In this document: one piece after another, positions 21,640 to 31,936 of the stretch
Layout: each line of letters begins with the position of its first letter
How positions within the stretch are numbered: position 1 is the first letter of the stretch
Source of the DNA: Sipunculus nudus
Lineage: Eukaryota; Annelida; Sipuncula; Golfingiida; Sipunculidae
Length of the DNA stretch: 64,000 nucleotides
Reading direction: 5' to 3'
Assembly (NCBI GenBank): GCA_026874595.1
Contig: CM049308.1
Span: 75,377,124-75,441,123, forward strand
The notes under the pieces: generated by a model
Told to the model about the DNA's origin: nothing
Seen by the model: only the letters and a program-made list of their open reading frames with translations
The model's database searches: none
Made by a program: the position numbers and the translations under genes

Positions 21640-23020
21640 CCTGCTCACCATGACTTTTCTCCAAACACTTCAATTTGTAAAAACTTAAAGGAAATCTTAA
21701 GTATTTGTGAACAATTACCGAGAGAAGATTATGTTGAAACCCTTCTAGAGGCAGTAAGATCACAAGAAATTGATATAAGCTGTATCAGGACCTATCTGTT
21801 TGAAATCGCATCAACTGTTGCCAGTTTCCCAGGAGGAGTTCTTATAAAGAGACAAAAAGCTGAAGGGTTAGAAGATTTTGAAAATAAACTAGCAAATGAC
21901 TGTTACGTATTACAAGCCTTTATTAACGGGGGTAACCCTTCAGAAGTTACAGAGGTTCTAAGGGGTATCACCAAAGCAAAGCTCGTCGGAAAGTTGTCAC
22001 TGCACCGCATCGACTTGATTCAGAACAAGGTTTATATAAAACAGCGGAAATAATGAAAGGTCTTGATTTAAACACAAAGCAGAATGATGAACTTGAAAGT
22101 AAGTGTCACAATTTGCAAAAAAAACATGTGACACAAGAAATGATTGTATATCCAAACAAATTATGGAATTCAGGTCAGAGATCAGAAGTTTACAGATGGT
22201 TTGACAAAACAGTGTAACAGACTAGAATTAGGCATGATAGCGCTACGCACAACAGTAAAGGATCAAAAGAATAAACTATCAAAAATTGCAGAAGACTTAA
22301 ACAGTATAAAAACCTTTTGCCCCGATCAATCGACCACAAATGACCCAAATGAACAACACAAATTAATGAATGCAGAAATTAAGATACTCAAGACAAAATC
22401 ACGCGATGTAGAGAGGAATGTTGATCTTCTTAAGGAAAAAACAAGCTCTCTGTCACAATCTGTAACTAGACTTAGAAAAGAAATGAACGACACCGTGACA
22501 AGAAAAACTAAGTTCAACGATGCATCGTTTTCCCTCGCTGTACGTAACGGCGCCTCACGAGATAAACCTGGAATAAGGACCCCTGCCAAGACCTATAATG
22601 CTCAGCCAAGTGTGATGGTATGGAAACCAACAATACAGGCGGACAACTTGAAAAAGATATTGAGGTCTTGCATATGCAGACTTGCCAAGGGTTTCCCCCT
22701 TTTTCAGACGGTCGGCCCACTGATGGGAACGGATTGACGGCAAGCCATGATCGACGATTCCATAGACGTGATAATTCAGCATGTGTTGACTTTTATGTGG
22801 GCAATGTGCCTTACAATGTTGACATTAATACATTTTACAGGTTCTTGAGATCTAGGGGTATCTTATAGCAAACATTCGTCAACTGCCTAATAAAAAACGT
22901 GGTTATACTTCGTATTATCTTAAAGTTCACAGTATCAGTAGAAACGTGGTACAAGATCCAAAATTCTGGCCACGTGATAGCTATGCCAGGCGATGGCATC
23001 AGAAACAGAAAGACTAGAGA
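21640..23020 (+). pseudogene. LINE ORF1-like protein, frameshifted
   Basis: The first open part (about 21651-22052) gives a helical N-terminal region (LKEILSICEQLPREDYVETL). Around 22.05-22.6 kb there is a long heptad-like, coiled-coil segment (LKTKSRDVERNVDLLKEKTS). After a frame break, CVDFYVGNVPYNVDINTFYR begins an RRM-like fold and PKFWPRDSYARRW ends it near 22.98 kb. The coiled coil plus RRM-like layout is the known architecture of nucleic-acid-binding ORF1 proteins of non-LTR retrotransposons. At least two frameshifts separate the parts, so no intact ORF1 product is predicted. Confidence 0.6.
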
Positions 23021-23105
23021 ATGTAAGTGGTACTCAACACTGTAATCATTATATAGTGTATTATTATATAACAAGTTTAAAACAATTTGATATTTATAAG
23101 CTCAA

Positions 23106-23873
23106 AGACCTTAAAAATGTTACAATAGCGTGTTACAACATACGTGGAGCCATGTACGGATCAACGTATTTGTGTAGAATTCTTGATGAAAAAGCAATAG
23201 ATATCTGTGTAGTTAGTGAACACTGGCTGCGTCCGGATAATCTAGATTTTTTGTCAAAACTACACACAGATTATCATGTATATGGAGTATGTGACTCATC
23301 CTTAACAGATTGTTGTAATACGTACAGAGGTAAGAGGGTGTCGCAATACTGTACAAGAAATCTTTAGCTATTAATATATGTCAAGTAAAAGAACTAACAG
23401 ATGATAGAATAATAGGAAATTGCTTGGATTGTAATGGCCTTGAGAATACTTATATTTTTGGAGTGTACATGCCCAGTTCAAACCACAGTATATCTCAGTA
23501 TAAATCAAATATAGAAACATTATATGATCTGTATAATAAGTATGCTGTTCATGGAGAGGTTATATTTTTAGGTGATTTCAATAGTGAAGTTACGATGCCA
23601 AGTTTTCCAGGGAAGCCATCTAGTAAAAGTTTAGCATTTAATAATTTTTTAATAGATAATGATCTCATATCTTTAACTGCACATGGTATGTGTAAGGGAC
23701 CAAGATATACGTTTGATCCATATGATAGTGGTACCCATAGGACGTTAATTGACCATATTGTATTGTCGAAAGATAGAATACATGATGTTACGTACTGTGA
23801 GATATTAGATGAATTTATCGTAACGGGTCGGATCATCTTCCGGTCGTAGCGTCTATAAGTAAGTCAGTATGTT
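23106..23873 (+). pseudogene. LINE AP-endonuclease domain
   Basis: Exonuclease/endonuclease/phosphatase family motifs appear in order: ACYNIRG (metal-binding Asn), VVSEHWL (catalytic Glu), GVYMPSSN, FLGDFNSE (catalytic Asp/Asn), TLIDHIVLS and finally SDHLPVVAS (catalytic His). Frame breaks lie between CDSSL and the next block (about 23.33 kb) and just before SDHLPVV (about 23.82 kb). This enzyme nicks target DNA to prime reverse transcription. All catalytic residues can be read, so decay is mainly by small indels. Confidence 0.8.
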
Positions 23874-23980
23874 ACAGTAAACCTCCCATAGAGAACCTTC
23901 AAATAAACTGGAAGAAAGTTCTAACGAATCCAACAATTAAAAGGCACTTTTCTGAAAATTTATCCCAAAAACTTTTAACT

Positions 23981-25198
23981 TTGGATCAACCTGAAATAGA
24001 AAATAGTAGTGAGGAAACCTTAAACGCGTACTATAATGTGCTCATAGATGTAATAAATCAGACTGCAACGGAACAGTTACCTCATAAAAAATACAGAACT
24101 TATTTAAAACCTGAATGGTGCAATTTATTAAAACCATTACACAAACACACGAAAGCTATGCGAACAGAATGGGTACATGAGGGACGTCCTACAGGAAATG
24201 CCGAATCGTATAAAAAATATAAGCAATCGAAACGAAAGTTTAGAAGGGAAATGTGGGCATACCAGAGAAAAAAGGAAAGAGAGTTTTTTGAAGAGGTTGA
24301 TGCAAATTCCGAAATTGACTTGAATAAATTTTGGAGTCGTCTTAGGCTGAAACGGAGAAAGAGGCCAAATGTTCTCTCCTCTATTAATTTTGAAGGATTT
24401 GAAGCCAAAACCAGAACAGAAATATGTAAAGGATTGGCATCTTATTTCACAAAGTTATATAGTCCTCTAGACATACCAGAATTTGATGCAAATTTTAAAT
24501 CTGAAATAGACATCAAATTAAAACAATATATTAAAGAGTCGTGTACAAACGAAAATTGTATATTAGATGATACCTTGAGGGAAATAGAAGTAAAAAACTG
24601 TATTAGGTCATTAAAAAACGACAAGGCGGCAGGTGCAGATAAGATTTACAATGAACACATTAAACTAGGAGGTTCAGTGTTATCTGAACATATATTGCAT
24701 CTGTTCAAAATAATATTTAAAAAAGAAGTTTTACCTGTTGCTATGAAAAAAGGCCTGATTGTAACAATCTTAAAAAATCCTTCAAAAAGTAAAAAATGTC
24801 CAAATAATTACAGAGGTATATGTTTACTACCGAGTATCTACAAATTACTTGAAAAAACTATATTAGGAAGAATTGAAAAATTTATTGAATTTTATAGAAT
24901 ACGCTTCCCTAATCCTATGCAATGTGCTTACCAGAGAGGCACTGGAGCTTTAAATGCACCCTTTTATAAATTAGAATGTGTGTGCCATAACTTGGAGAGA
25001 CAGTCCAAAGTATTTGCCTGCTATATGGACAGCAGCAAAGCTTATGATAGAGTCTGGCATTCTGGTTTATTTGTAAAATTTTATGAATGTGGAATTAACG
25101 GCCAACTTTGGAGAACTATCATAAACGCTTATACAAACACAAAGGCTGCAGTACTTTATGACGGTGAAATCAGCCCATTGTTTCCGATAAAGCAGTAG
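23981..25198 (+). pseudogene. LINE reverse transcriptase, N-terminal and palm region
   Basis: A 405-codon open segment. It begins with a basic helical linker (KQSKRKFRREMWAYQRKKER). RT motifs follow: LKNDKAAGADKIYNEHIK, then VPNNYRGIC-like text (KKCPNNYRGICLLPSIYKLL), then QCAYQRGTGALN, then ACYMDSSKAYDRVWHSGLF (motif A with its Asp). It stops at TAG (25196-25198) immediately before VRQGGVLSPWL (motif B), where related proteins read QGVRQGG. A nonsense mutation therefore splits the domain. Confidence 0.85.
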
Positions 25199-26516
25199 GT
25201 AAGACAGGGAGGAGTACTATCCCCCTGGTTGTACCTTTTATATTTAAATGCTCTTTAAGATGAGCTATTATCACAGAACTTAGGAGCCAGAATTAAAAAC
25301 ATATATGTTGGTAGTCCCACACAAGCAGATGACATAACCCTGCTCTCAGTTTCACCAACAGGACTGCAACAGATGATAAATATATGCTATGAATATTCTC
25401 GCAAATGGCGGTTTACCTTTAACCCGGATAAGTCCGTTGTTATGGTCTTCGGTGAATCTGAAAAAGATATAAAATCTCGAAAGTGGGATATAAAAAGGAC
25501 ATTAGGTGGTAAACCTGACCACATAAGCATCTTGGTATCTGGTGGCAGTCGTCTTTATCATCAATTAAAAATACTGAAGAAGTATGCAGGAAAGGCAAAG
25601 GTTCCCTGCTCCCCCTTGCTGGAGCAGGGGTACGGCCGTGTGGCTTAAATCCATTGACAATAGTGCGGCTTTATAAATTAATGGTTTTACCGAGAAGTTT
25701 ATACGGTTCTGAGCTCTGGTGCACCCTAACAGTCAAAGAACAAAATATGTTAGAGAGAATGCACAGATCTTGTTTAAAAATAGCACAGTCTTTACACATC
25801 CGAACAAGATCAGACATAGTGCAGTCATTAATCGGAATGCCGTCAATTACTTTATTCACAAATCAACGCAAACTTATGTTTTTTGGTAGACTTTGTGAAA
25901 ACATCCCAGGTTCTTTACCCTTACGAGTTCTGCTCATGCGAGTAAAAAGTTACTTCACCAGAAATATTAAGTATGGATTTTTAGCTGATGTAATAAATCT
26001 CATTGGTAAATTAGGGCTATAAGAACATCTAATTCAGTTTGATGTACATAATTCAGTCATACCAAGATATATGTGGAAAAGAACTGTCACGAATGCTATA
26101 ATTAATTATGAAAAGTCTTCCATTGAAAGTAGAACCTATAATCTTGATGTGTTTAAAATGATAAGAAGGATTCAAGTAGATATGTTAAATCCCTTTATAC
26201 TTTGGACAGTAGCAAGAGACAAACCATCCTCATTGGGGTTATTTTCTTAAACGGTGCAATTACTTGCAAATTATGGAGTGTTAGAAACACTTGACCGGGA
26301 GTTCATGTGTCATTTTTGTGGCAAACTGTTCATTAATGCAATACGTCATGTGACAGTTTCGTGTGATAAGACTTTGACAGAACGAGAACAACTTTGGGAT
26401 TTCATTAATGATAAATTCTCAGTAGAGTTCAGTGTCTATATGAATATGTTACATGATGACCAGTTTATAGCTGTTATTTTTGGAGCACCGGTATCTTGTT
26501 TAACCTATCAAGAATA
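25199..26516 (+). pseudogene. LINE reverse transcriptase C-terminal half and Cys/His tail
   Basis: It continues in frame with VRQGGVLSPWL (motif B), then GSPTQADDITLLS, where motif C is QADD rather than YADD, then WRFTFNPDKSVVM. After frame breaks the thumb region reads KLMVLPRSLYGSELW (from about 25.68 kb) and RLCENIPGSLPLRVLLM. The end has a zinc-knuckle-like FMCHFCGK...H...C at about 26.30-26.36 kb and stops at 26516. A stop at 26020-26022 and another near 26248 interrupt it. Confidence 0.8.
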
Positions 26517-26790
26517 AGCTATGTTTTTGTATAGATCAGCATTTTTCTTCAAATGTGTTAAAACTACATTTGAAGAACTATGGCCGTCGGAAGTGTACGC
26601 CAATATTATATAAAAGATTGAGAATATCAGGGAAAACTTTATTACCAATCTATATTAGCTATTTAAAACGTAAACTGTATAATTCACATTACTACTTGTG
26701 ATCATTTGCACAATTTGTATTATTATACTGTTCATATACATTTTGATTGTACTCTTCGTTACACGGAGGAAATAAAGAAATCAATCAATC

Positions 26791-26949
26791 ATGATGTTCG
26801 AGGAGCAGAGCGGGCCCGCCCAGCGCATGAGAAACCATCTCATGCTGCGGCTTCTGATTGATAATGCGCAGCGGGCGGGCCCGGTCATCAACATGACAAT
26901 AGCCGACCACGACCGGGCCGTGACACGTGAAGGGAAGACGGTGGTCATG
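26791..26949 (+). CDS. YR-like catalytic arginine box exon (copy 2)
   Basis: The frame reads MMFEEQSGPAQRMRNHLML, then RLLIDNAQRAGPVINMTIAD, ending at a GTGAGC donor (26950). It differs from copy 1 at a few codons (LKL to LML, RAM to RAV). The frame is open leftward to the junction with the LINE tail, so the LINE may have inserted within or at the edge of this exon. Box I features are the same as in copy 1 (Arg after NAQ). No box II is found on the plus strand nearby. Confidence 0.45.
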
Positions 26950-27689
26950 GTGAGCTGCAATTTCGTGTTGGAGAAGATTGCACATGGGGGGTCGGGTTAT
27001 TTTGCGATGACACTGTTTCAATGAAATAACTTGTGGGTTATTGCGGGAGGTTAGGGTTGTCATAACTCCAATGTCATAACTTTAAATAACTTCTGTTAGG
27101 AACCCGTTGCCTAACGAGATCAGGTCATTACAATCATTACCGACTTTTAAACGAAAAGCAAAATACTTTCTTTTTGTGTCTCCGCTCGGACTACGTATAG
27201 AGAACATTGGAACAAAATATTTTAGTGGTCGAATGATCTTTTTTATACGGTGTGCAGAATATATTCCGATTATGCCGTGTTTGATTCTTTTATTGTACGC
27301 TCTACAGTTATCTGCCACATTTTTAACATGATCGTTGTTCACCTACTTTTATTTTTAGTTTCTCTTTCATGATATATATGCAATGATTGTCTGATATGTA
27401 ATATATCAGGTATATTACTTGTATAATTCGTACGATTACCATATCGTTTGTATGATGTACGTTTTTCATTTGGAGCGAATCTAGAATTCAGGCTGCCGTA
27501 GTCGAACATTGGAAAAACTATGTGAACGCCTGTCTACCTATCTGTCTTGCACTCGTGTCTTGTTCGTATGTCTGTCGTAAGCACACGTGTCTCCGTCTGC
27601 TTGCGAACCTGTTATGAGAGAGAAATGCGATATTAGTACACATGCAAGTGTGAAGCTCTGCATCGGGTCTCGAGCCAGCGACCGTGTCA
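26808..27689 (+). repeat. 882-bp direct repeat, copy 2
   Basis: The partner of 20077-20964. It ends at GTGTCA, directly before a candidate OB-fold exon. It also contains the LINE-tail coding fragment (27.10-27.18 kb). Confidence 0.95.
27096..27180 (+). mobile_element. 3' coding tail of a LINE (copy 2)
   Basis: LPNEIRSLQSLPTFKRKAKY followed by FLF, homologous to the fragment at 20.36-20.45 kb. Confidence 0.55.
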
Positions 27690-27690
27690 G

Positions 27691-27802
27691 GACAACCACA
27701 GTTACCCAAACTGTGAAGCAGATGTTGGATAGATTAATACAGCCAAACCCCATCCCAATCAAAGATGTCCAAGCTGGCATGGAGGTGACTGTACAGGGCA
27801 GG
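27691..27802 (+). CDS. OB-fold (RPA-like) gene, first visible exon
   Basis: Bounded by CAG at 27688-27690 and a possible donor GTGAAT at 27803. It encodes TVTQTVKQMLDRLIQPNPIP, then IKDVQAGMEVTVQGR. The last part (I-DVQ-GMEVTVQGRV) is the first strand pair of an OB fold, as in replication protein A-like single-strand-binding proteins. A very similar block (RIRDVQLKAGEKV) begins the exon at 29.4 kb. The acceptor lies exactly at the end of the 882-bp repeat, so the exon may originally have extended further. Confidence 0.4.
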
Positions 27803-28344
27803 GTGAATTCGGTAATTAGTTTTAACTTTTCCTTCTCAACCTTCAAGAATGCAACCTTCCAGAAAAAGAATCCAACCTTTCAAAATTTTAGTAAGTAGCA
27901 AGAATATAAATTCTCTTTACTGGCTTTCTAGGACTTATTGGCTTTCTTTGATTTACAGCTCCAAGAACCTACAAAACGACTCTGCTATGCTTTCTGTTTT
28001 TCCTAAATAACATAAATGGATATTGTCATGAAACCTAATAAAAACAAATCACGTATGCATGATGAACACAAATTTTGTAATGGAGATAAAAAAAAATAGA
28101 TTCTGTAACACTCTGAATAAAGAAGTCAGTGTTTTTTGTTAACAAATAAATATAACCCATCCTTAAAAACAAGCCTAACATTACAGTACCCTTAATCAAT
28201 ACAATTACACAGTACAATAACAGTATAACATCAAATCTATATAATCACACATAATCACACTAATAAACAAAGTGCACAGTACCTGGATACCACCACCGCA
28301 ACAGCGACAAGTTCTTTAAAATTTATACCCTCGGAGAATAACAG
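27803..28344. other. Intron-like or intergenic AT-rich sequence
   Basis: No further exon is seen. Repeated ATAATCACAC near 28240. Confidence 0.5.
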
Positions 28345-28540
28345 TCCAATGTAAAAGCTCTTGTAACAATCCAGAAAGCAAACTGAAGACCAAACAAGAC
28401 CCGTCACAAAACCAGGAAAAAATCTGAAGAATATCTATAATTGCCACACTCATCGGAATAGGTCCCACAAACTGACACGCGCTTCTGTGTCCGCTGGAAT
28501 CTTCTCTCCTCTCTCCCGGCTCTAAAACACAGCCACTTAA
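28345..28540 (-). repeat. Dispersed repeat, inverted relative to 51.44-51.62 kb
   Basis: The minus strand reads ATTCCAGCGGACACAGAAG, then CCGAT, ATTATAGAT and GTCTTCAGTTTGC in the same order and spacing as the plus strand at 51.47-51.60 kb. Identity looks moderate, with small indels. It may be part of an uncharacterised SINE or MITE family. Confidence 0.65.
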
Positions 28541-28625
28541 TATAACTTTTCACCGAAGCCGAGAATTTTCCACTTCTCGGAATTCTAAAGAATCTAACAC
28601 AGTACACACGTTCAAAGAACATACC

Positions 28626-29238
28626 AGAACAACAAATGCCGTGTCTCCACATATAAGGGTTCACACATGAGCTCGCTCCGGCTCTGCCAGGCGAGAAAGC
28701 CCCTAGCTAGCATGACAACGAAAGATCAACCAGTACGGATTAAACTGAGAGTGCAACATGCGGCCAGGCAAGAGCGCTACAACACGAGTTACGCCCGTGT
28801 CACAATAAAAAGGGCACCTGTAAAAATATCGTGAAAAGCTAACTGAAGCAACATATTTGATTTACAAAAGCCCAATGCAGTGGCGCGTCTTTGTAAACAA
28901 AATGCATTTTTAAATTATATTAGTTAGCAGAACAACAAATGCCGTGTCTCAACATATTAGGGTTCACACATGAGCTCGCTCCGGCTCTGCCAGGCGAGAA
29001 AGCCCCTAGCTAGCATGACAACGAAAGTTCAACCAGTACGGATTAAACTGAGAGTGCAACATGCGGCCAGGCAAGCGCGCTACAACACGAGTTACGCCCG
29101 TGTCACACAATAAAAAGGGCACCTGTAAAAATATCGTAAAAAGCTAACTGAAGCAACATATTTGATTTACAAAAGCCCAATGCAATGGCGCGTCTTTGTA
29201 AATAAAATGCATTTTTTAAATTGTATTAGTTAGTAGAA
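28626..29238. repeat. 303-bp tandem duplication
   Basis: Two head-to-tail copies begin AGAACAACAAATGCCGTGTC at 28626 and 28929. They are more than 95% alike by eye. The unit includes CACATGAGCTCGCTCCGGCT and CTAGCTAGCATGACAACG. The first copy joins the inverted dispersed repeat just to its left. Confidence 0.95.
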
Positions 29239-29425
29239 AGTCTTAGGTACTACATAAATTATTAAATGATTTTGAAGTGTAGTTTTTAGTAAATCTGTTT
29301 GATACATCGCACTTAATGAGATTCTTATGCATACCATTTGTAGTATATATCTGCAATAAATATCTATATGCATTCATTATAGCAAATCTTATAGCAAATC
29401 TTGTAAAAAAGCATTTTACTTGCAG

Positions 29426-29663
29426 ATTGAAAGAATCCGAGATGTCCAGTTAAAGGCAGGGGAAAAAGTAATCAAAGGTCCAACAGTTGACAGTAACTGA
29501 TACCACCGGAACAATTAAAGTAATCCTGTGGAACGAAGCAACGGACACTGGGCAGCACCTGGCATATGGCCTGGTCATTTAACTCATTAGTGTTCGGGTA
29601 GCACTCTCAACATACCTTAACCCCTACATACCAACAACAATAACTCGGAACAAGTCCCGTCAA
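29426..29663 (+). pseudogene. OB-fold (RPA-like) exon, frameshifted
   Basis: After acceptor TTTACTTGCAG the frame reads IERIRDVQLKAGEKVIKG. A one-base frame break follows, then VTDTTGTIKVILWNEATDTG and, after a stop, RVALSTYLNP and PTTIT. This is the OB-fold pattern of RPA-like proteins (V-D-tG-iKv-LW-e at strands 2-3, then a long loop and LN-----T-I). The frameshift and in-frame stop mean this copy is decayed or has sequence errors. It parallels the exon at 27.69 kb (shared DVQ-KAG-KV), so the gene may have had two OB folds in tandem. Confidence 0.5.
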
Positions 29664-30287
29664 GTATAACACCCCTTAATAAGTGATGACAATGTTAATC
29701 CTGCAGTAACCAGTTTTGAAACAACCCTGTCCTTTTAAATATATTTCGTATGCTAGTACAGTACAGCTCTTTTATGATTAATTACATAAAATATTGTAAA
29801 TATACAATTAATGTAGAATGATAATAACAAAATTTAACCTCACGACGCGGGAGCGGCTTCACATTTGCAATAACGGCTATAGACATTATAGGCAATCACC
29901 AAAACCATCCCCTCGTTATTTGTGATCATGTATCACCTAGAAGATGCGCATGTGACATATCAAATGTTTTGTGACGTCATCCGTATTAGTCAAATTTTGT
30001 TACCTATCGTCGGCTGAGGTCCTCATACGTGATGCAACGTTGAGTCAATCATATACCTAATTCATAGGTCATTTGCTGTCACATAGTTCTCAAAATTTGG
30101 CTCGGAGCAAATGTAATAATGTACGTAAAGTACATTTTAGTCATTATTATTATGAACTTCCTATTTCAACTATAATAGTTTATCTCTGTCCCCTGTCAAA
30201 GCAGGAGATTTTCTGATTAACATACAAATATCTCACAGGAAAAGAACTGGTATGATAATTATAAATGTAATATGAATTTATTTCAGA
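29664..30287. other. Non-coding sequence
   Basis: No gene. A CRE-like GTGACGTCATC lies near 29970. Confidence 0.5.
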
Positions 30288-30390
30288 TCATTCCGTCCCC
30301 TGCTCCGATCATCCTCAAGAAGGCAGACAAATTCCAAGTGACTCATGATGGAAGAGAAATGCTGCAGGTGCCAACTGACAGATTTATGTA
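30288..30390 (+). CDS. Candidate exon downstream of the OB-fold exons
   Basis: It begins after TTTATTTCAG (30287). It encodes IIPSPAPIILKKADKFQV, then THDGREMLQVPTDRFM. Composition is protein-like and GC is higher than the flanks. The frame stays open to 30586, but the later part is low quality (F/L/Y-rich), so I place the likely exon in the first 100 bases. It is on the same strand and in series with the OB-like exons, so it may belong to that gene. The 3' boundary is a guess. Confidence 0.3.
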
Positions 30391-31131
30391 TTCGGTTGAG
30401 GCATGGTTTGACACATTTTTTTTAACTTACAGCACTGAATACCCTCCAAAGTTCTTCCTTTCTTATAAAAGTATATATTTGGTCACAATGCAACAGTTCC
30501 AACCAAGGTTGTTACCTTGGCCACCAAACTTGGAACTTTGTCAAGCTATTGCAGTATTGGTCATTCAATCAGCTTACTTCAAGTGATTTGTTAAAAAAAT
30601 ATCTTTGGTACCAAAATCGGCCAAGTGTTTAGGCACTTGTAGGTTTATAATTTAAAAATATTTTACACTAAAAAGGGCCTGAGACATGTATATTATAAAC
30701 TGTCATGTATACAAAGGTGGCTAAATCATATTGTTTATTTACATTAGAGCCACAGTTAATGGGATTCTTTAAGAGTGGCATTTGGTTTGTCATAACTCAA
30801 AAACACTTAATAGAAACCTTTTTCAGTGGACTTGTTAACATACAAAACAACCATATAACTATAACTATGAAAATGATAAAGAAAGTTACAGTAACCAAAA
30901 AAATATATTAAATATATTAGATTTGAAAGATCCGATCCAGTAAATTTACATCTGAAATGTTTCAAATGATGAACAACACATCTCTTTACATAAAAAAGCT
31001 GGTCACAAAAATATTTGAAAGAAAGATTTAGTATCCACTTTATCCATTTAACAAAAAAATGTATTTGCTCCATCACAACCATCATGCTGGCAGAGAGCCA
31101 GCTGAGAAAACTGATATACAGGTTGCGTCTT
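30391..31131. other. Non-coding AT-rich sequence
   Basis: Nothing supported. Open frames at 30705-30911 (+) and 30807-31085 (-) have no motifs. Confidence 0.5.
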
Positions 31132-31285
31132 TAGAGTGCTCCTTGATTTATCGAAAGCGTTTGACAAACCGTGATAATGTGTTTGGGGGAAAGAAAGTTT
31201 CATGATATTTGTTTATACTGGAGTTTAGATTCACTCTGTCGGATACATTGGACAATCCGTAATTGATCAAAGTAAAACATGAATG
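31132..31285 (+). mobile_element. Decayed LINE RT fragment, second copy
   Basis: The frame reads LLDLSKAFDK (about 31138-31167), reverse transcriptase motif A. It is followed about 90 bp later by CAATCCGTAATTGATCAAAG, shared with the relic at 4.7 kb. Only this motif remains. Confidence 0.45.
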
Positions 31286-31735
31286 ATCGTGTTAAGCCAC
31301 AAATATACGCTTACATTTCAAAAAGACTTCTACTTTAATTAAAAAAAAAATTCCGGAAGGGCAGCCACTCCAACAGTTCGAAAGACTTCGGATAGCATAG
31401 CATTGGTTGCCGAAACCACTATGTCACCATGGACCTCTGGTGTCATCTGGCATGTCTCAGGATTCATCTAAAATATTCAGATTTTTCCATTCTAATGAAT
31501 ACAGTAACCGAATTATTTTTTTTAGATCTAAAGTTACGCTTATTCGTTTAATAGTTGTAAAATGAAAATCAGATTAAAGAATTCGGTAAACAATGACGCA
31601 GACAGTTATGCCTACCTGAAACGTTTTAGATACGTCCGACATAACCTGCAATAATTAGGGAGAAGGTGCTTTATATACAGAATAAATTCTGCTTGCCGGT
31701 TTCAGTGCTCGAATTGTTGAGAAAAGTTGTAGCAG

Positions 31736-31790
31736 AATTGCTAATCAAATTAAATTTTGATTAGCAATTATAGAATTTTGATTAGCAATT
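31736..31790. repeat. 14-bp inverted repeat with an additional direct copy
   Basis: AATTGCTAATCAAA (31736-31749) is perfectly inverted at 31756-31769 with a 6-bp loop. The right arm recurs directly at 31774-31790 with a 21-bp period. It could form a hairpin. No associated gene. Confidence 0.85.
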
Positions 31791-31886
31791 TTTGCATTTA
31801 TCAAATTTAATTTAAATAAAGTGTTGACACACTATTTGGTAATATATAAATATGTGTGTGTTTCTATATATACAACAGTATAAATT

Positions 31887-31936
31887 ATTCAGATTAATAA
31901 ATGCCAAAATGATTCAGATTAATAAATGCCAAAATG
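31887..31936. repeat. Perfect 25-bp tandem duplication
   Basis: ATTCAGATTAATAAATGCC plus six bases is repeated exactly twice. Confidence 0.95.

Larger units (their letters stand above)
21640..26793 (+). mobile_element. APE-type LINE, nearly full length, mutated
   Basis: In order on the plus strand: ORF1 (coiled coil plus RRM-like part), AP-endonuclease, reverse transcriptase with QADD, and a C-terminal Cys/His motif. The 3' UTR ends AATAAAG then AATCAATCAATC, a short tandem tail typical of CR1/L2/jockey-related elements rather than poly(A). Length is about 5.1 kb. Stops and frameshifts are few, so the insertion is moderately young. The 3' end directly abuts the reading frame of the duplicated YR exon (MMFEEQSG...). 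The 5' end is not sharply definable and no target-site duplication was found. Confidence 0.85.

Noticed and set aside
20077-27689. 888-bp direct repeats as LTRs of a retrovirus-like element
   Set aside because: No TG...CA ends, primer-binding site or polypurine tract. The sequence between encodes an APE-endonuclease LINE, and the repeats contain an exon and a LINE tail.
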